Source of the DNA: Bacteroidales bacterium
GTDB lineage: Bacteria > Bacteroidota > Bacteroidia > Bacteroidales > WCHB1-69
Length of the DNA: 39,973 nt
NCBI GenBank assembly: GCA_024682995.1
Contig: JAIKYR010000030.1
Span: forward strand, 1-39,973
Reading direction: 5' to 3'
The translations under genes were made by a program, and so were the position numbers. Below, one piece after another: positions 7,532 to 14,771 of the stretch (position 1 is its first letter; every line of letters starts with the position of its first letter). The notes under the pieces were generated by a model that saw only the letters and a list, made by a program, of their open reading frames with translations, ran no database searches and was not told the DNA's origin.

Positions 7532-7555
7532 TTGTCCGCACGACTGTGCGGACAA
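7532..7555. repeat. Second perfect hairpin, ten-base arms
   Basis: TTGTCCGCAC (7532-7541), loop GACT, GTGCGGACAA (7546-7555). It lies directly after the terminator T-run and has no T-tract of its own on the plus strand. It could act with the neighbouring hairpin or form part of the same repeat family. Confidence 0.6.
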
Positions 7556-7656
7556 GGAGAATTATGTGAATCTACTTGTCAATAAAGAATTTGGATGCAA
7601 CAAGTGTGGTCTGACTATCCGGCCCCAAGCATCTGGTCAACTTCTATATCGTTGCC

Positions 7657-7678
7657 TTAAAAACAGCTTGGAAAAGCT
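7657..7678 (-). terminator. Weak terminator candidate at the end of the sulfonolipid operon
   Basis: On the minus strand, AGCTT (7678-7674), loop TTCC, AAGCT (7669-7665) is followed by GTTTTTAAGG. It lies directly after the stop codon of the cysteate synthase gene. The stem is only five pairs, so this is tentative. Confidence 0.3.
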
Positions 7679-8962
7679 TTAGAACAACGCGCTCACCTTC
7701 TCGATGATGGTCTCGGATGGCAGGTCCGGCGAGAGGATGAGGTCGGGTTCCTTGAAGACGAAACCCTTGCTCATGGCGGTGAGAGAGCCGCCGCCGGTGC
7801 AGTTAAGCATGATGTATTCCTCCTTCTTCACCACTTCCTCTTTGACGGCTTGCGCCAGCGCGCTCACGGCCACGCAGGCGGCGGGCAACAGGTCGTAGCC
7901 CTCCAGGTTACGGTACTGCATCATCCAATACATGATGTCGTTGTTGTCGGCCAGGAACACGTCGCCGTGGCTTTCCGTCAGCGTGTCGAACAGGCCGCCG
8001 GCAAGGCCATAGGGCGGCTTGCGGTTGGAGAGCACCTTGGCGAGGATGACCTCGGCCTGACGGCGTCCCTCTTCGGCGGAGAGCTCGGGCAGGGCCCTCG
8101 ATTGGGCTTTCCAGGCATCATACATGAGGGTGAAAGGCTTGTTCTGGGCCACATACACGCGCATGTGGTTGTTGCCGAAGCGTCCGTCGGCCTCCAAACG
8201 GCAGGCGTTCTCCCAGGCGGCGATGGCTCCGGTGCCGGAACCTACGGCCTGGAAATAAGCGTCAGGGATGCGCTGCATCTGTTCCACACAGCTCAGCACG
8301 GTGGTGCCCATGCCGTCGCGGCGTGCCACGTTCTTGGCCCCGCCTTCTAAGAAAAAGCGATGGTCTTCCGCCAGCTTCTCGCCAACGGCGATGGCGTCGT
8401 AGTAGTCGTACCCGTGGGGCACGGCCACCAACTTGACGCACTTGTCCAACTTCTTGCTGAACCAGAGGTCGTGGAGGTTGTCATAAGGCACGCACAGCAC
8501 GATGGGGATGTGGTTGTCGGAACACACCTGTGCGAAGGCGCGCGCCGTGTTGCCGGCAGACTGTACCACGAGGATGCGGTTCTCGTTGCGCGGGATGCGG
8601 GCCAGCACCGAGTAGGCCTCCGTCTCCTTGAAGGAGCAGGTGCGCATCTTGGCTCCGATCTTCGGGCACCAGCCGGAGAAGGTGATGTAGAGGTTGTCCA
8701 AACCCAGGAATTTGGCCAGTCCCTTGGACTTGTAGGTGACGGGGGCGCAGGACTTCTTCAGTGTGCGGTTGATGGGCATCCAGTCCGCATAGCGGTAGAT
8801 ACCTTTCAGGTCCTCGCGCGGGGTGAAGAGGATGTTCTTATACATGGCGCGGATCAGCGACGGCTTTTTGCCGTCGGGGTCGCTCAGGGTCCAGCCTTTG
8901 TCTTCAAAGGTATGGCCGTTCTCAACGTTGACGAGAAGGTATTGCGTGGGTTTGAATCTCAT
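7679..8962 (-). CDS. Cysteate synthase (PLP-dependent, threonine-synthase-like)
   Basis: A 427-residue fold-type II PLP enzyme. K112 in CSFKETEAY is the expected Schiff-base lysine, QSAGNTA (134-140) the substrate/asparagine loop, and GSGTGA (241-246) the phosphate-binding loop. Overall it resembles the cysteate synthases first described in methanogens, which evolved from threonine synthase and make L-cysteate and phosphate from O-phospho-L-serine and sulfite. In Bacteroidetes the same activity supplies cysteate for sulfonolipids (capnine, sulfobacin). It is the last gene of a nine-gene minus-strand operon, 36 bases after the Hdr-like membrane gene. The acyltransferase and ketoreductase of the same pathway are at the other end, which strongly supports this call over plain threonine synthase. 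Confidence 0.8.
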   Translation of the reverse strand: MRFKPTQYLLVNVENGHTFEDKGWTLSDPDGKKPSLIRAMYKNILFTPREDLKGIYRYADWMPINRTLKKSCAPVTYKSKGLAKFLGLDNLYITFSGWCPKIGAKMRTCSFKETEAYSVLARIPRNENRILVVQSAGNTARAFAQVCSDNHIPIVLCVPYDNLHDLWFSKKLDKCVKLVAVPHGYDYYDAIAVGEKLAEDHRFFLEGGAKNVARRDGMGTTVLSCVEQMQRIPDAYFQAVGSGTGAIAAWENACRLEADGRFGNNHMRVYVAQNKPFTLMYDAWKAQSRALPELSAEEGRRQAEVILAKVLSNRKPPYGLAGGLFDTLTESHGDVFLADNNDIMYWMMQYRNLEGYDLLPAACVAVSALAQAVKEEVVKKEEYIMLNCTGGGSLTAMSKGFVFKEPDLILSPDLPSETIIEKVSALF

Positions 8963-8998
8963 AATCGTTATGGTTTTTAAGGGTGAATTATGGTTTGG

Positions 8999-10828
8999 TT
9001 ATTGATTTTCTTTCTGGGTGGATGAGGATTGTGCGTCGATGATTTCCGCCAGGTCGCGCACGGGCCGGTCGGAGTAGCGGGCGAAGGTGGCGAGGCAGAG
9101 CGGGCAGGCGGTGGCGATGGCGTCGGCGCGGCTGGTGTAGAGGTTATCCAAGGCGGCGCGTGTCATCTCCTCGCGCTGGGCGAAGCTCAATGTCAGCGAG
9201 CCTAACGAGCCGCCGCAGCAAATGCTCTCCTCACGGTTCTTTTCGGCCTCCGCAATGCTGGCCGACTTGCCGATGAGCTTTCGTGGCTCGTCGTAGATGC
9301 CGCATCCGCGCCCCAACTCGCAGGGATCGTGGAACACATAGCACAGGTCGCTCTTCTCCAGACGGATCTTGTCTTGTTGCACCAACTCGCTGAAATAGTG
9401 ACTGTAATGGACCACGCGAATGCCCGGAAGGTGGTATTCTTCCGTGAACATCTTGTAGCAGATGGGGCAGCTCACCAGCAGGGTGTCGGCACCGCTGCCC
9501 AATATGATTTCCTCGTTTTTGTGCATCAGCTCTTTGGCCGCTTCGGCACGCCCGGCGGTCAGCAGCGGCCGTCCGCAGCAGAGGCCGCCGTCGCGGTCCA
9601 TCCACACGTAGTCCACGCCCGCTTTCTTGAGGATGGATTCCACGCTCTGTCCGATGGCGGGGGTGAGCTGGCTCATGCAGCCGCTGAAATAGAGCACCTT
9701 GCCATGGCTGGCGGTTTCGGTCAGGGGCTGTGTGTCGATGTTCGAGTAGTCGGGGGAGAGGTTGTAATGGCGGCGCGAGCGTTCCATGATGCGCAGTTGA
9801 GGGCCTTCTACTTGCACTTGGCACACGGTGTGGCATTTGCCACAGAGGAGGCATTTGTCGGAGATCTCCTCAATGCGTTTCTCGTTGCCGCGGCGCATCT
9901 GGCGGGTGAGATAGACGGTGCAGTCTTTGAGGTTTCCGCGGTTGACGCTCATCGGGCAGGCATCGATGCATACGCCGCAGTTGGGACAGCTATAGACCTG
10001 CAGCTTGGCGAAACCCTTGCGCGAGTCGCGGATCTTGATGCCGGCGTTGCGCATGGGTATGAGCATCATCTCCGCCGGGATGTGCATGTAGCGCGTGAAG
10101 GGCAGCACGCACATGAAGACGCAGAGGGCGATGGAGTAGGCCCACCAGGTGGGGAGCATGTTGAGGTCGTTGCCGAGGAACTGGCGGAAGATCCAGTTGG
10201 CGGGGATGGTCAGGAAGGAGCCGCCGCTGATGTGGGCGGTGAAGCTCTCGGCCAGCAGTCGCAGCGGGAAGATGGCCCAAAGGGCATAGAGGCCGATCTG
10301 GTTCAGCAGGGAGGGCCGTGCCGTGCGCCTCATGCCGAAGAAGCGGGAGTGTACCCGCTTGATCATGGCTAACACGATGCCGCTGAGGATTATCAGCAGG
10401 AAAAAGTCCATCAGGAACATCAACAGAGAACCTTGTATGGTCATATCCGGCCCTTCCGCCACGAAGTAATTGAAGAAGATGGGGTAGTAGAACATGTGGA
10501 TGCGGTTGGGCACGAAGAGGAATACTTCGATGTGGCCAAGCAGGATAATCATAAACCATCCGAAGGCGATGCTGGAGTGCATATAGCCCAAAAGCTTGTT
10601 GCGTTTCCAGAGTTTGACGTGGATGAGGCAGTCGCGGAAGATTTCCCATACGTTCTTCACGATTATCTTGGGGTTGATGAGGGAGAGCAGGAATTTACGA
10701 ACATCCTGCTTGGGGAGCTGCCACAGGATCCGCACTATCCCGAAAAGGCAGTAGGAGAGTACGAAGATCATGCCGAAGAGGAAGGGCAGCACGAACGGGT
10801 GAAAGCCGGAAGGTATTCTATCGATCAT
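8999..10828 (-). CDS. Membrane-bound HdrD/DsrMK-like iron-sulfur reductase subunit
   Basis: A 609-residue fusion. About five membrane helices (12-35, 84-106, 134-157, 178-198, 228-248) form an N-terminal NarI/DsrM-like anchor. Two [4Fe-4S] motifs follow (C281, C284, C287, C291; C326, C329, C332, C336). Two CCG domains then follow: C384, C417-C418, C454/C457, and C503, C537-C538, C575/C578. CCG domains of HdrB/HdrD bind noncubane [4Fe-4S] clusters that handle disulfide or bound-sulfur chemistry. Both domains have a full cysteine set, so the site should be active. The anchor suggests exchange of electrons with the quinone pool. Heme-ligand histidines may lie in the anchor (H84, H99) but I cannot be sure. 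The gene overlaps the small HdrC gene by 11 bases. Confidence 0.8.
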   Translation of the reverse strand: MIDRIPSGFHPFVLPFLFGMIFVLSYCLFGIVRILWQLPKQDVRKFLLSLINPKIIVKNVWEIFRDCLIHVKLWKRNKLLGYMHSSIAFGWFMIILLGHIEVFLFVPNRIHMFYYPIFFNYFVAEGPDMTIQGSLLMFLMDFFLLIILSGIVLAMIKRVHSRFFGMRRTARPSLLNQIGLYALWAIFPLRLLAESFTAHISGGSFLTIPANWIFRQFLGNDLNMLPTWWAYSIALCVFMCVLPFTRYMHIPAEMMLIPMRNAGIKIRDSRKGFAKLQVYSCPNCGVCIDACPMSVNRGNLKDCTVYLTRQMRRGNEKRIEEISDKCLLCGKCHTVCQVQVEGPQLRIMERSRRHYNLSPDYSNIDTQPLTETASHGKVLYFSGCMSQLTPAIGQSVESILKKAGVDYVWMDRDGGLCCGRPLLTAGRAEAAKELMHKNEEIILGSGADTLLVSCPICYKMFTEEYHLPGIRVVHYSHYFSELVQQDKIRLEKSDLCYVFHDPCELGRGCGIYDEPRKLIGKSASIAEAEKNREESICCGGSLGSLTLSFAQREEMTRAALDNLYTSRADAIATACPLCLATFARYSDRPVRDLAEIIDAQSSSTQKENQ

Positions 10829-11138
10829 AAATTCTGTAAAGGGTCAAAATGAGGTGACGGGTGTTGATGGCGCGGGGGCACACCATGGTGCATTTGCCGC
10901 TGAGCATACAGTTGGATAACATGGGGCGCACATCCTGGTCGCGCTGGAGGGCGAGGATGACCTTGCGGAGGCTCATGCCGCTGAAGGATGCGGCGGTGCA
11001 GCTCGCACTGCAAGAACCGCAGCTCATGCAGATGCGGGCGTCCGGCTCCATGTCGCAGAGCTTCTTGTAGAGGGTGGTGTCCACCGTGTCGAGGTTGATG
11101 GTGGAGCTTTTGCTGAGAGAGAATCCGAAATCCATCAT
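10818..11138 (-). CDS. Small HdrC-like 4Fe-4S protein
   Basis: A 106-residue two-cluster ferredoxin-type subunit like HdrC. The first motif is complete (C37, C40, C43, C47). The second reads C77-x2-S80-x2-C83-x3-C87-P: the usual second cysteine is a serine, so this cluster may be 3Fe-4S or altered in potential. I take ATG 11138, which overlaps the stop of the HdrA-like gene (TGA 11137-11135); a second ATG follows at once at 11135. A longer frame from 11222 would lie inside the HdrA-like gene and is rejected. HdrC subunits pass electrons between flavin HdrA and the CCG subunit, here the membrane protein encoded next. Confidence 0.8.
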   Translation of the reverse strand: MMDFGFSLSKSSTINLDTVDTTLYKKLCDMEPDARICMSCGSCSASCTAASFSGMSLRKVILALQRDQDVRPMLSNCMLSGKCTMVCPRAINTRHLILTLYRIYDR

Positions 11139-12148
11139 GCCTGTGTCAGATAATGGTGAATACTGAGCACGGCGGCGCGGGCCTCGGCCACGGTCTCCGG
11201 CACGGTCTTGGTGCCCGTGCACGCGCCGGCGTAGAAGATGCCCGGTCGGTTCGACTCCATGATGGTATAGACGTTGTCCTTGCTTTTGAGAAAGCCGTCG
11301 TCGTCGATGTTGAGGCCAATCATCTCAGCCAGCTCGTTCGTGCGCGGGTTGCACACCATGCCCGACATGAGCACGAGCAAGTCGAGGGTGACCTTCAACG
11401 GCTTGCCGGTGAGCGTGTCCTCCGCTTTCACCTGCACGCGGTTGTCAATGGTCTCGCCCACCTCCGACACGCGGCCACGGATGAAGTGCACGCCGAAGTC
11501 GCGCTGCGCGTTGATGTAGAAGTCTTCGTATTTCTTGCCGAACAGACGCAGGTCCATGTAGAAGCAATAGACCTCTGTCTCGGGGAATATCTCCTTGATT
11601 TCGATGGCCTGCTTGATGGCGGTTGTGCAGCACACCTTGGAGCATTGGCTGTTGCCGGCCTTCAGGTCGCGCGAGCCCACGCAATGCACGAAGCCCACCG
11701 CTTTGGGGTGCTCGGGGATGCGGGCGTCGGCACGCTTGTTGAACCAGGCTTCCAGATCAGCGTTGGTGATGACCCGGTCATACACGCCGTAGCCGTATTC
11801 CTCCTTCTTGGCGGCATCAAAGAGATGGAAACCACTGGCAACAAGGACGGCTTTGGCCACGATGTTGACACCGTTGTTTAAAATCACATTATAACTGTCT
11901 CCCAATGCGTTGATGGAGTTTACCTTGGTCTCCAGAAACACGTTGGCATCCTTGATCTGGTTGGACAAACCGTCGAGCAGCTCGTGCGAGGAGGTCATGT
12001 CGGGGAACAGCTTGTGCCATTGTGACACATGGCCGCCGAGGTGGTCCTGCTGTTCGATGATGATGGGGTTGTAGCCGAGTACGAGAAGCTGCTTGGCTGC
12101 CTCCATGCCGGCTATGCCGCCACCGATGATTACGATGTTTTCTTTCAT
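11135..12148 (-). CDS. HdrA-like FAD protein (short form)
   Basis: A 337-residue flavoprotein. The FAD Rossmann motif GGGIAG begins at residue 9, with the acidic E32 closing strand two. The HdrA-specific cysteine patch lies at 156-174 (HCVGSRD, then C169, C173-C174). Methanogen HdrA is about 650 residues with extra ferredoxin domains. This one is about half that length, matching the short HdrA of the sHdr complex of sulfur oxidisers. It would be the flavin hub that links an NAD(P)H or other donor/acceptor to the HdrB/C subunits. It follows the HdrB-like gene by four bases and overlaps the small HdrC by ATGA, so the order HdrC-HdrB-HdrA-HdrC-HdrD is translationally coupled. Confidence 0.85.
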   Translation of the reverse strand: MKENIVIIGGGIAGMEAAKQLLVLGYNPIIIEQQDHLGGHVSQWHKLFPDMTSSHELLDGLSNQIKDANVFLETKVNSINALGDSYNVILNNGVNIVAKAVLVASGFHLFDAAKKEEYGYGVYDRVITNADLEAWFNKRADARIPEHPKAVGFVHCVGSRDLKAGNSQCSKVCCTTAIKQAIEIKEIFPETEVYCFYMDLRLFGKKYEDFYINAQRDFGVHFIRGRVSEVGETIDNRVQVKAEDTLTGKPLKVTLDLLVLMSGMVCNPRTNELAEMIGLNIDDDGFLKSKDNVYTIMESNRPGIFYAGACTGTKTVPETVAEARAAVLSIHHYLTQA

Positions 12149-12152
12149 AATG

Positions 12153-13223
12153 CTAACAACATTTTATAGATTTAGGAAGCTCAGGACGCATAATATCTTC
12201 TTTGTTCATGCCTAAATACTTGGCTTTCGGGTCGTATTCCACGCCGATTTTGTCTAAGAAAGGTTCCACAGCCACCTGGTGCAGTTGCAGACCGAGGTCC
12301 CAGGGATCGTAGCCGAGGATGATGCCGGCCATTTCCTCGTAGGTGAATACGGGAATGCCGAAGCCGTCCTTGCCGTAGGTCTTGCCTGTCTGCTCGGCGA
12401 TGACGTACTGCCAACGGTCGAGGAAGTAGGGGCATCCGGGACAGTTGGTGATGATGGCGTCGGGATGGAAGGGCTCCATGGATTCGAATTTCTTGTGGGT
12501 GTTGGAGACGCTGTAGCCCCGGTTGGCCTTCACGTGGTATTGGCGGAAACCGTAGCCGCAGCAGTGGCGCCGCTCAGGGTAGTCCACCACCTGTCCGCCC
12601 CAGCTCTCTACCATGCCGGCCAGCACATAGGGGTATTCTGCACCGCCCACGCCCTTGCTGGGGAACATCTTCGCATAATGGCAGCCGATGTGCTCCACAA
12701 TCTTCAGAGGCTCGCCGGTCTCCTTGTTGACGAGATGATGTTTGGCCTTGGCGGCAATGGCATTACGCCAATGATAGATGAGGTCGCTGGTGTGCGCCAG
12801 ATACTTGGGCTTTTTGAACTCCCGTTTGCAGGCTTTCCACAGGTTCTCGCGGATCTTGGCCTCCAGCTCGGGAAACTCGTGCCATGTCTCTAAAATTTCG
12901 CAGTAGTTGCCGAAGGAGGTGATGCAGCTGGGCACGTAGTTCTCGTAGCCGGCCTCCGTCATCAGGGCGAACTGCCGCGCCACGATGGTCATGACTGTCT
13001 CCTGGGGAATGGTGTCGCAGTGGTAGGCGATGCCCCCGCAGGTGGTGTGATGAGGAGTCTCATAGAGGTCCTTCCCCAACACTTTTTGCGTGATTTCCGT
13101 GAACATCTTCTCACTGGCGGGGAAGAAATTCTGCCGGATGCAACTGCGTACGTAATACCAGTGGTCATCGGGGATTTCCTTCTGGTAGTCGCTCCATATC
13201 TTTTGTTTGCCTTCTGTAATCAT
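12153..13223 (-). CDS. HdrB-like CCG-domain protein
   Basis: A 356-residue soluble subunit. Its second CCG domain is complete: C181, C221-C222 and C261-P-G-C264. The first is degenerate: C62 alone in TCGG, C69, C100 and C108, without a closing CxxC. A single noncubane cluster is therefore likely. HdrB is the catalytic subunit of heterodisulfide reductase, and its homologues in sHdr work on protein-bound sulfur. The protein ends in KCC, an unusual cysteine tail. It lies six bases after the HdrC-like gene and four before the HdrA-like gene. The extended length relative to HdrB (about 300) and the WHEFPELEAKI insertion may serve contact with the operon-specific partners. Confidence 0.8.
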   Translation of the reverse strand: MITEGKQKIWSDYQKEIPDDHWYYVRSCIRQNFFPASEKMFTEITQKVLGKDLYETPHHTTCGGIAYHCDTIPQETVMTIVARQFALMTEAGYENYVPSCITSFGNYCEILETWHEFPELEAKIRENLWKACKREFKKPKYLAHTSDLIYHWRNAIAAKAKHHLVNKETGEPLKIVEHIGCHYAKMFPSKGVGGAEYPYVLAGMVESWGGQVVDYPERRHCCGYGFRQYHVKANRGYSVSNTHKKFESMEPFHPDAIITNCPGCPYFLDRWQYVIAEQTGKTYGKDGFGIPVFTYEEMAGIILGYDPWDLGLQLHQVAVEPFLDKIGVEYDPKAKYLGMNKEDIMRPELPKSIKCC

Positions 13224-13229
13224 AACGGA

Positions 13230-13946
13230 TTAATGGTTAAAATGTTTGTCCGAGCAGTACTCGAATGCCTGTCTTTCGTATTCTTCCATATCCATGCCCA
13301 TCTCTTCGGCCTTGGCTTTGGAGTATTCCTCCACGATGCGGATGCGTTCGGTGCCGCCGGTGACGTCGAAGATGGCCTTGAGTTCGTCCAAGGACTCCTG
13401 CGGGATCTTGCGCAGGATGCCGGGACCATCGCCCATGTAGTTGGCACCCTGACGGGCGAGGCTTTGCTCGAGATGCTCGGTATGCCACTTCCAGACGGGA
13501 CCGGATTCCTTATGGTCTTCCCATTTGAACGATTTGGGATGGACGCAATAGCCGTAGTTGAGGATGTTGCCCGTCATGATGTGGGTGAGGGGCAGCAGCT
13601 GGCGGCCCTTCTCCGATTCGGTGAAGTAGCCGAGGCGTGCGCTGAGGTCGCGCAGGGCGATGATGACGAGGCCGGGCCCGTTCTTGCGCGGGCATCGGGT
13701 GACGCAGCTCATACACTCGCCGCAGTACCAGATGGTGTCGGATTTCAGAAGTTCCTCAATCTGCTGGTCATCGCGCGTCTGTACGATGCTGACGATTTTC
13801 CGGGGATCATATTTGTAAAACTCCGCCGCTGGACATATCGCCGTGCAGGTCCCGCAGTTGATGCACGTGTGGAAACCCTCTTTGAAACGGTAGTCCTTGC
13901 AGAGCTCCTCGTATAGGTTCTTGGGTTTGTTGTCTTTGTTGTTCAT
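13230..13946 (-). CDS. HdrC-like 4Fe-4S subunit
   Basis: A 238-residue protein with two complete [4Fe-4S] motifs: C28, C31, C34, C38-P and C75, C78, C81, C85-P. The C-terminal helical domain is longer than in typical HdrC (about 190 residues). It is followed after six bases by the HdrB-like gene, the normal HdrC-HdrB pairing. Its own ATG directly abuts the stop of the SDR gene (13947). That adjacency ties the redox module to the lipid genes in one transcript. Its role should be electron transfer within the Hdr-like complex. Confidence 0.85.
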   Translation of the reverse strand: MNNKDNKPKNLYEELCKDYRFKEGFHTCINCGTCTAICPAAEFYKYDPRKIVSIVQTRDDQQIEELLKSDTIWYCGECMSCVTRCPRKNGPGLVIIALRDLSARLGYFTESEKGRQLLPLTHIMTGNILNYGYCVHPKSFKWEDHKESGPVWKWHTEHLEQSLARQGANYMGDGPGILRKIPQESLDELKAIFDVTGGTERIRIVEEYSKAKAEEMGMDMEEYERQAFEYCSDKHFNH

Positions 13947-14744
13947 TTACATGGGTTTTATTCGTTTGGCAATACGAGCACACAGGCCTGGGAAAAACCG
14001 TTTTACATATACCATGATGAGTTCCTTGCGTCCCACGAGCACCTCGCGTTTGCCTTTGTCAATGGCCTTCTGGATTATTTTCGCGGCCTGGTCGGGGGGG
14101 AGTCCTCCCCCTTGGCCGGGATCCATCTTGCCGTGGGGCTTGCCGCCCTTGTCTAAGGCGCGGAGCGAGATGTTGGTCCGCACGCGTCCCGGGCACACGA
14201 TGGTCACACGGATGTTCCGATCCGAGTATTCAGCCTGAAGGGTCTCAAAAAACCCGTAGAGGGCATGTTTGGAGGAACAATAGCCGCAGCGCAGCGGGAA
14301 CCCGAATTTTCCGGCGATGGAGGTGGTCACGGCGATGTGGCCGCCACCTGCCTCCAGCATCTTCGGCAGCACGGTCTTGGCGATGGCCACCGGGGCGAAG
14401 TAGTTGATTTCCATAAGCTGGCGTATCATCCCCATGGAGGTGTCCTCCACCGTGGTGCGCTGGCTGATGCCGGCGTTGCAGTATAGGATGTCAATGCGGT
14501 TGAACGCGTTCCAGGCTTCTTCGGCTAGTGCCTCGATGCCGTCCGGTTGCTGCAAGTCGTAGGGCAGGGCATGGACTTTCGCGCCAAGGTCACGGCATTT
14601 GGCCACCACCGGCACCAGCTCTTCCGCTGTCAAGGCGGTTAGGACCAGGGAGGCGTGCTCCGCTGCATAGCGGTATGCACACGCCTCCCCGATACCGGAG
14701 GAAGCCCCTGTAATCCAGATTACTTGTCCGTTTCGATCTGTCAT
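13947..14744 (-). CDS. Short-chain dehydrogenase, probable 3-ketocapnine reductase
   Basis: A 265-residue classical SDR with the TGASSGIG cofactor loop (12-19), NAG (90-92), S142 and the YCSSK catalytic pair (Y155, K159). The C-terminus has a hydrophobic and basic stretch (VYVKRFFPGLCARIAKRIK) that may rest on the membrane, as in 3-ketodihydrosphingosine reductases. It sits 27 bases after the cysteate acyltransferase gene, whose product is a 3-keto sulfonolipid base. Reduction of that ketone by NAD(P)H to capnine is the obvious role. The specific substrate is inferred from context, not from the sequence. Confidence 0.75.
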   Translation of the reverse strand: MTDRNGQVIWITGASSGIGEACAYRYAAEHASLVLTALTAEELVPVVAKCRDLGAKVHALPYDLQQPDGIEALAEEAWNAFNRIDILYCNAGISQRTTVEDTSMGMIRQLMEINYFAPVAIAKTVLPKMLEAGGGHIAVTTSIAGKFGFPLRCGYCSSKHALYGFFETLQAEYSDRNIRVTIVCPGRVRTNISLRALDKGGKPHGKMDPGQGGGLPPDQAAKIIQKAIDKGKREVLVGRKELIMVYVKRFFPGLCARIAKRIKPM

Positions 14745-14771
14745 GATATCGGTTTGTGTTGTATGATGCCG

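Larger units (their letters stand above)
7011..7678. other. Intergenic zone with repeats and gene relics
   Basis: No full gene is visible in these 668 bases. They contain the hairpins and inverted repeats listed separately. They also hold a short frame at about 7368-7442 encoding a fragment ending GNLAEISMNL-stop that looks like the C-terminus of a lost gene of unknown family. The motif GGCCTGACGGCC at 7454-7465 shares a 10-mer, inverted, with the intergenic repeat at 31276-31285. Confidence 0.45.

Noticed and set aside
7679-8962. Calling the PLP gene threonine synthase
   Set aside because: The fold is the same, but the operon holds the other sulfonolipid genes and no threonine genes, and the overall pattern fits cysteate synthase better.
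9329-10372. 347-codon plus-strand frame inside the membrane Hdr gene
   Set aside because: The minus-strand frame has all cysteine motifs and membrane helices; the plus frame is compositionally odd (Ala/His/Glu/Val) and domain-free.
11139-11222. Longer start for the small HdrC gene at 11222
   Set aside because: The added 28 residues lie within the HdrA-like gene and look like its shadow (HQDRAGDRGRGPRRRA); the ATGATGA junction at 11138-11135 is a better start.
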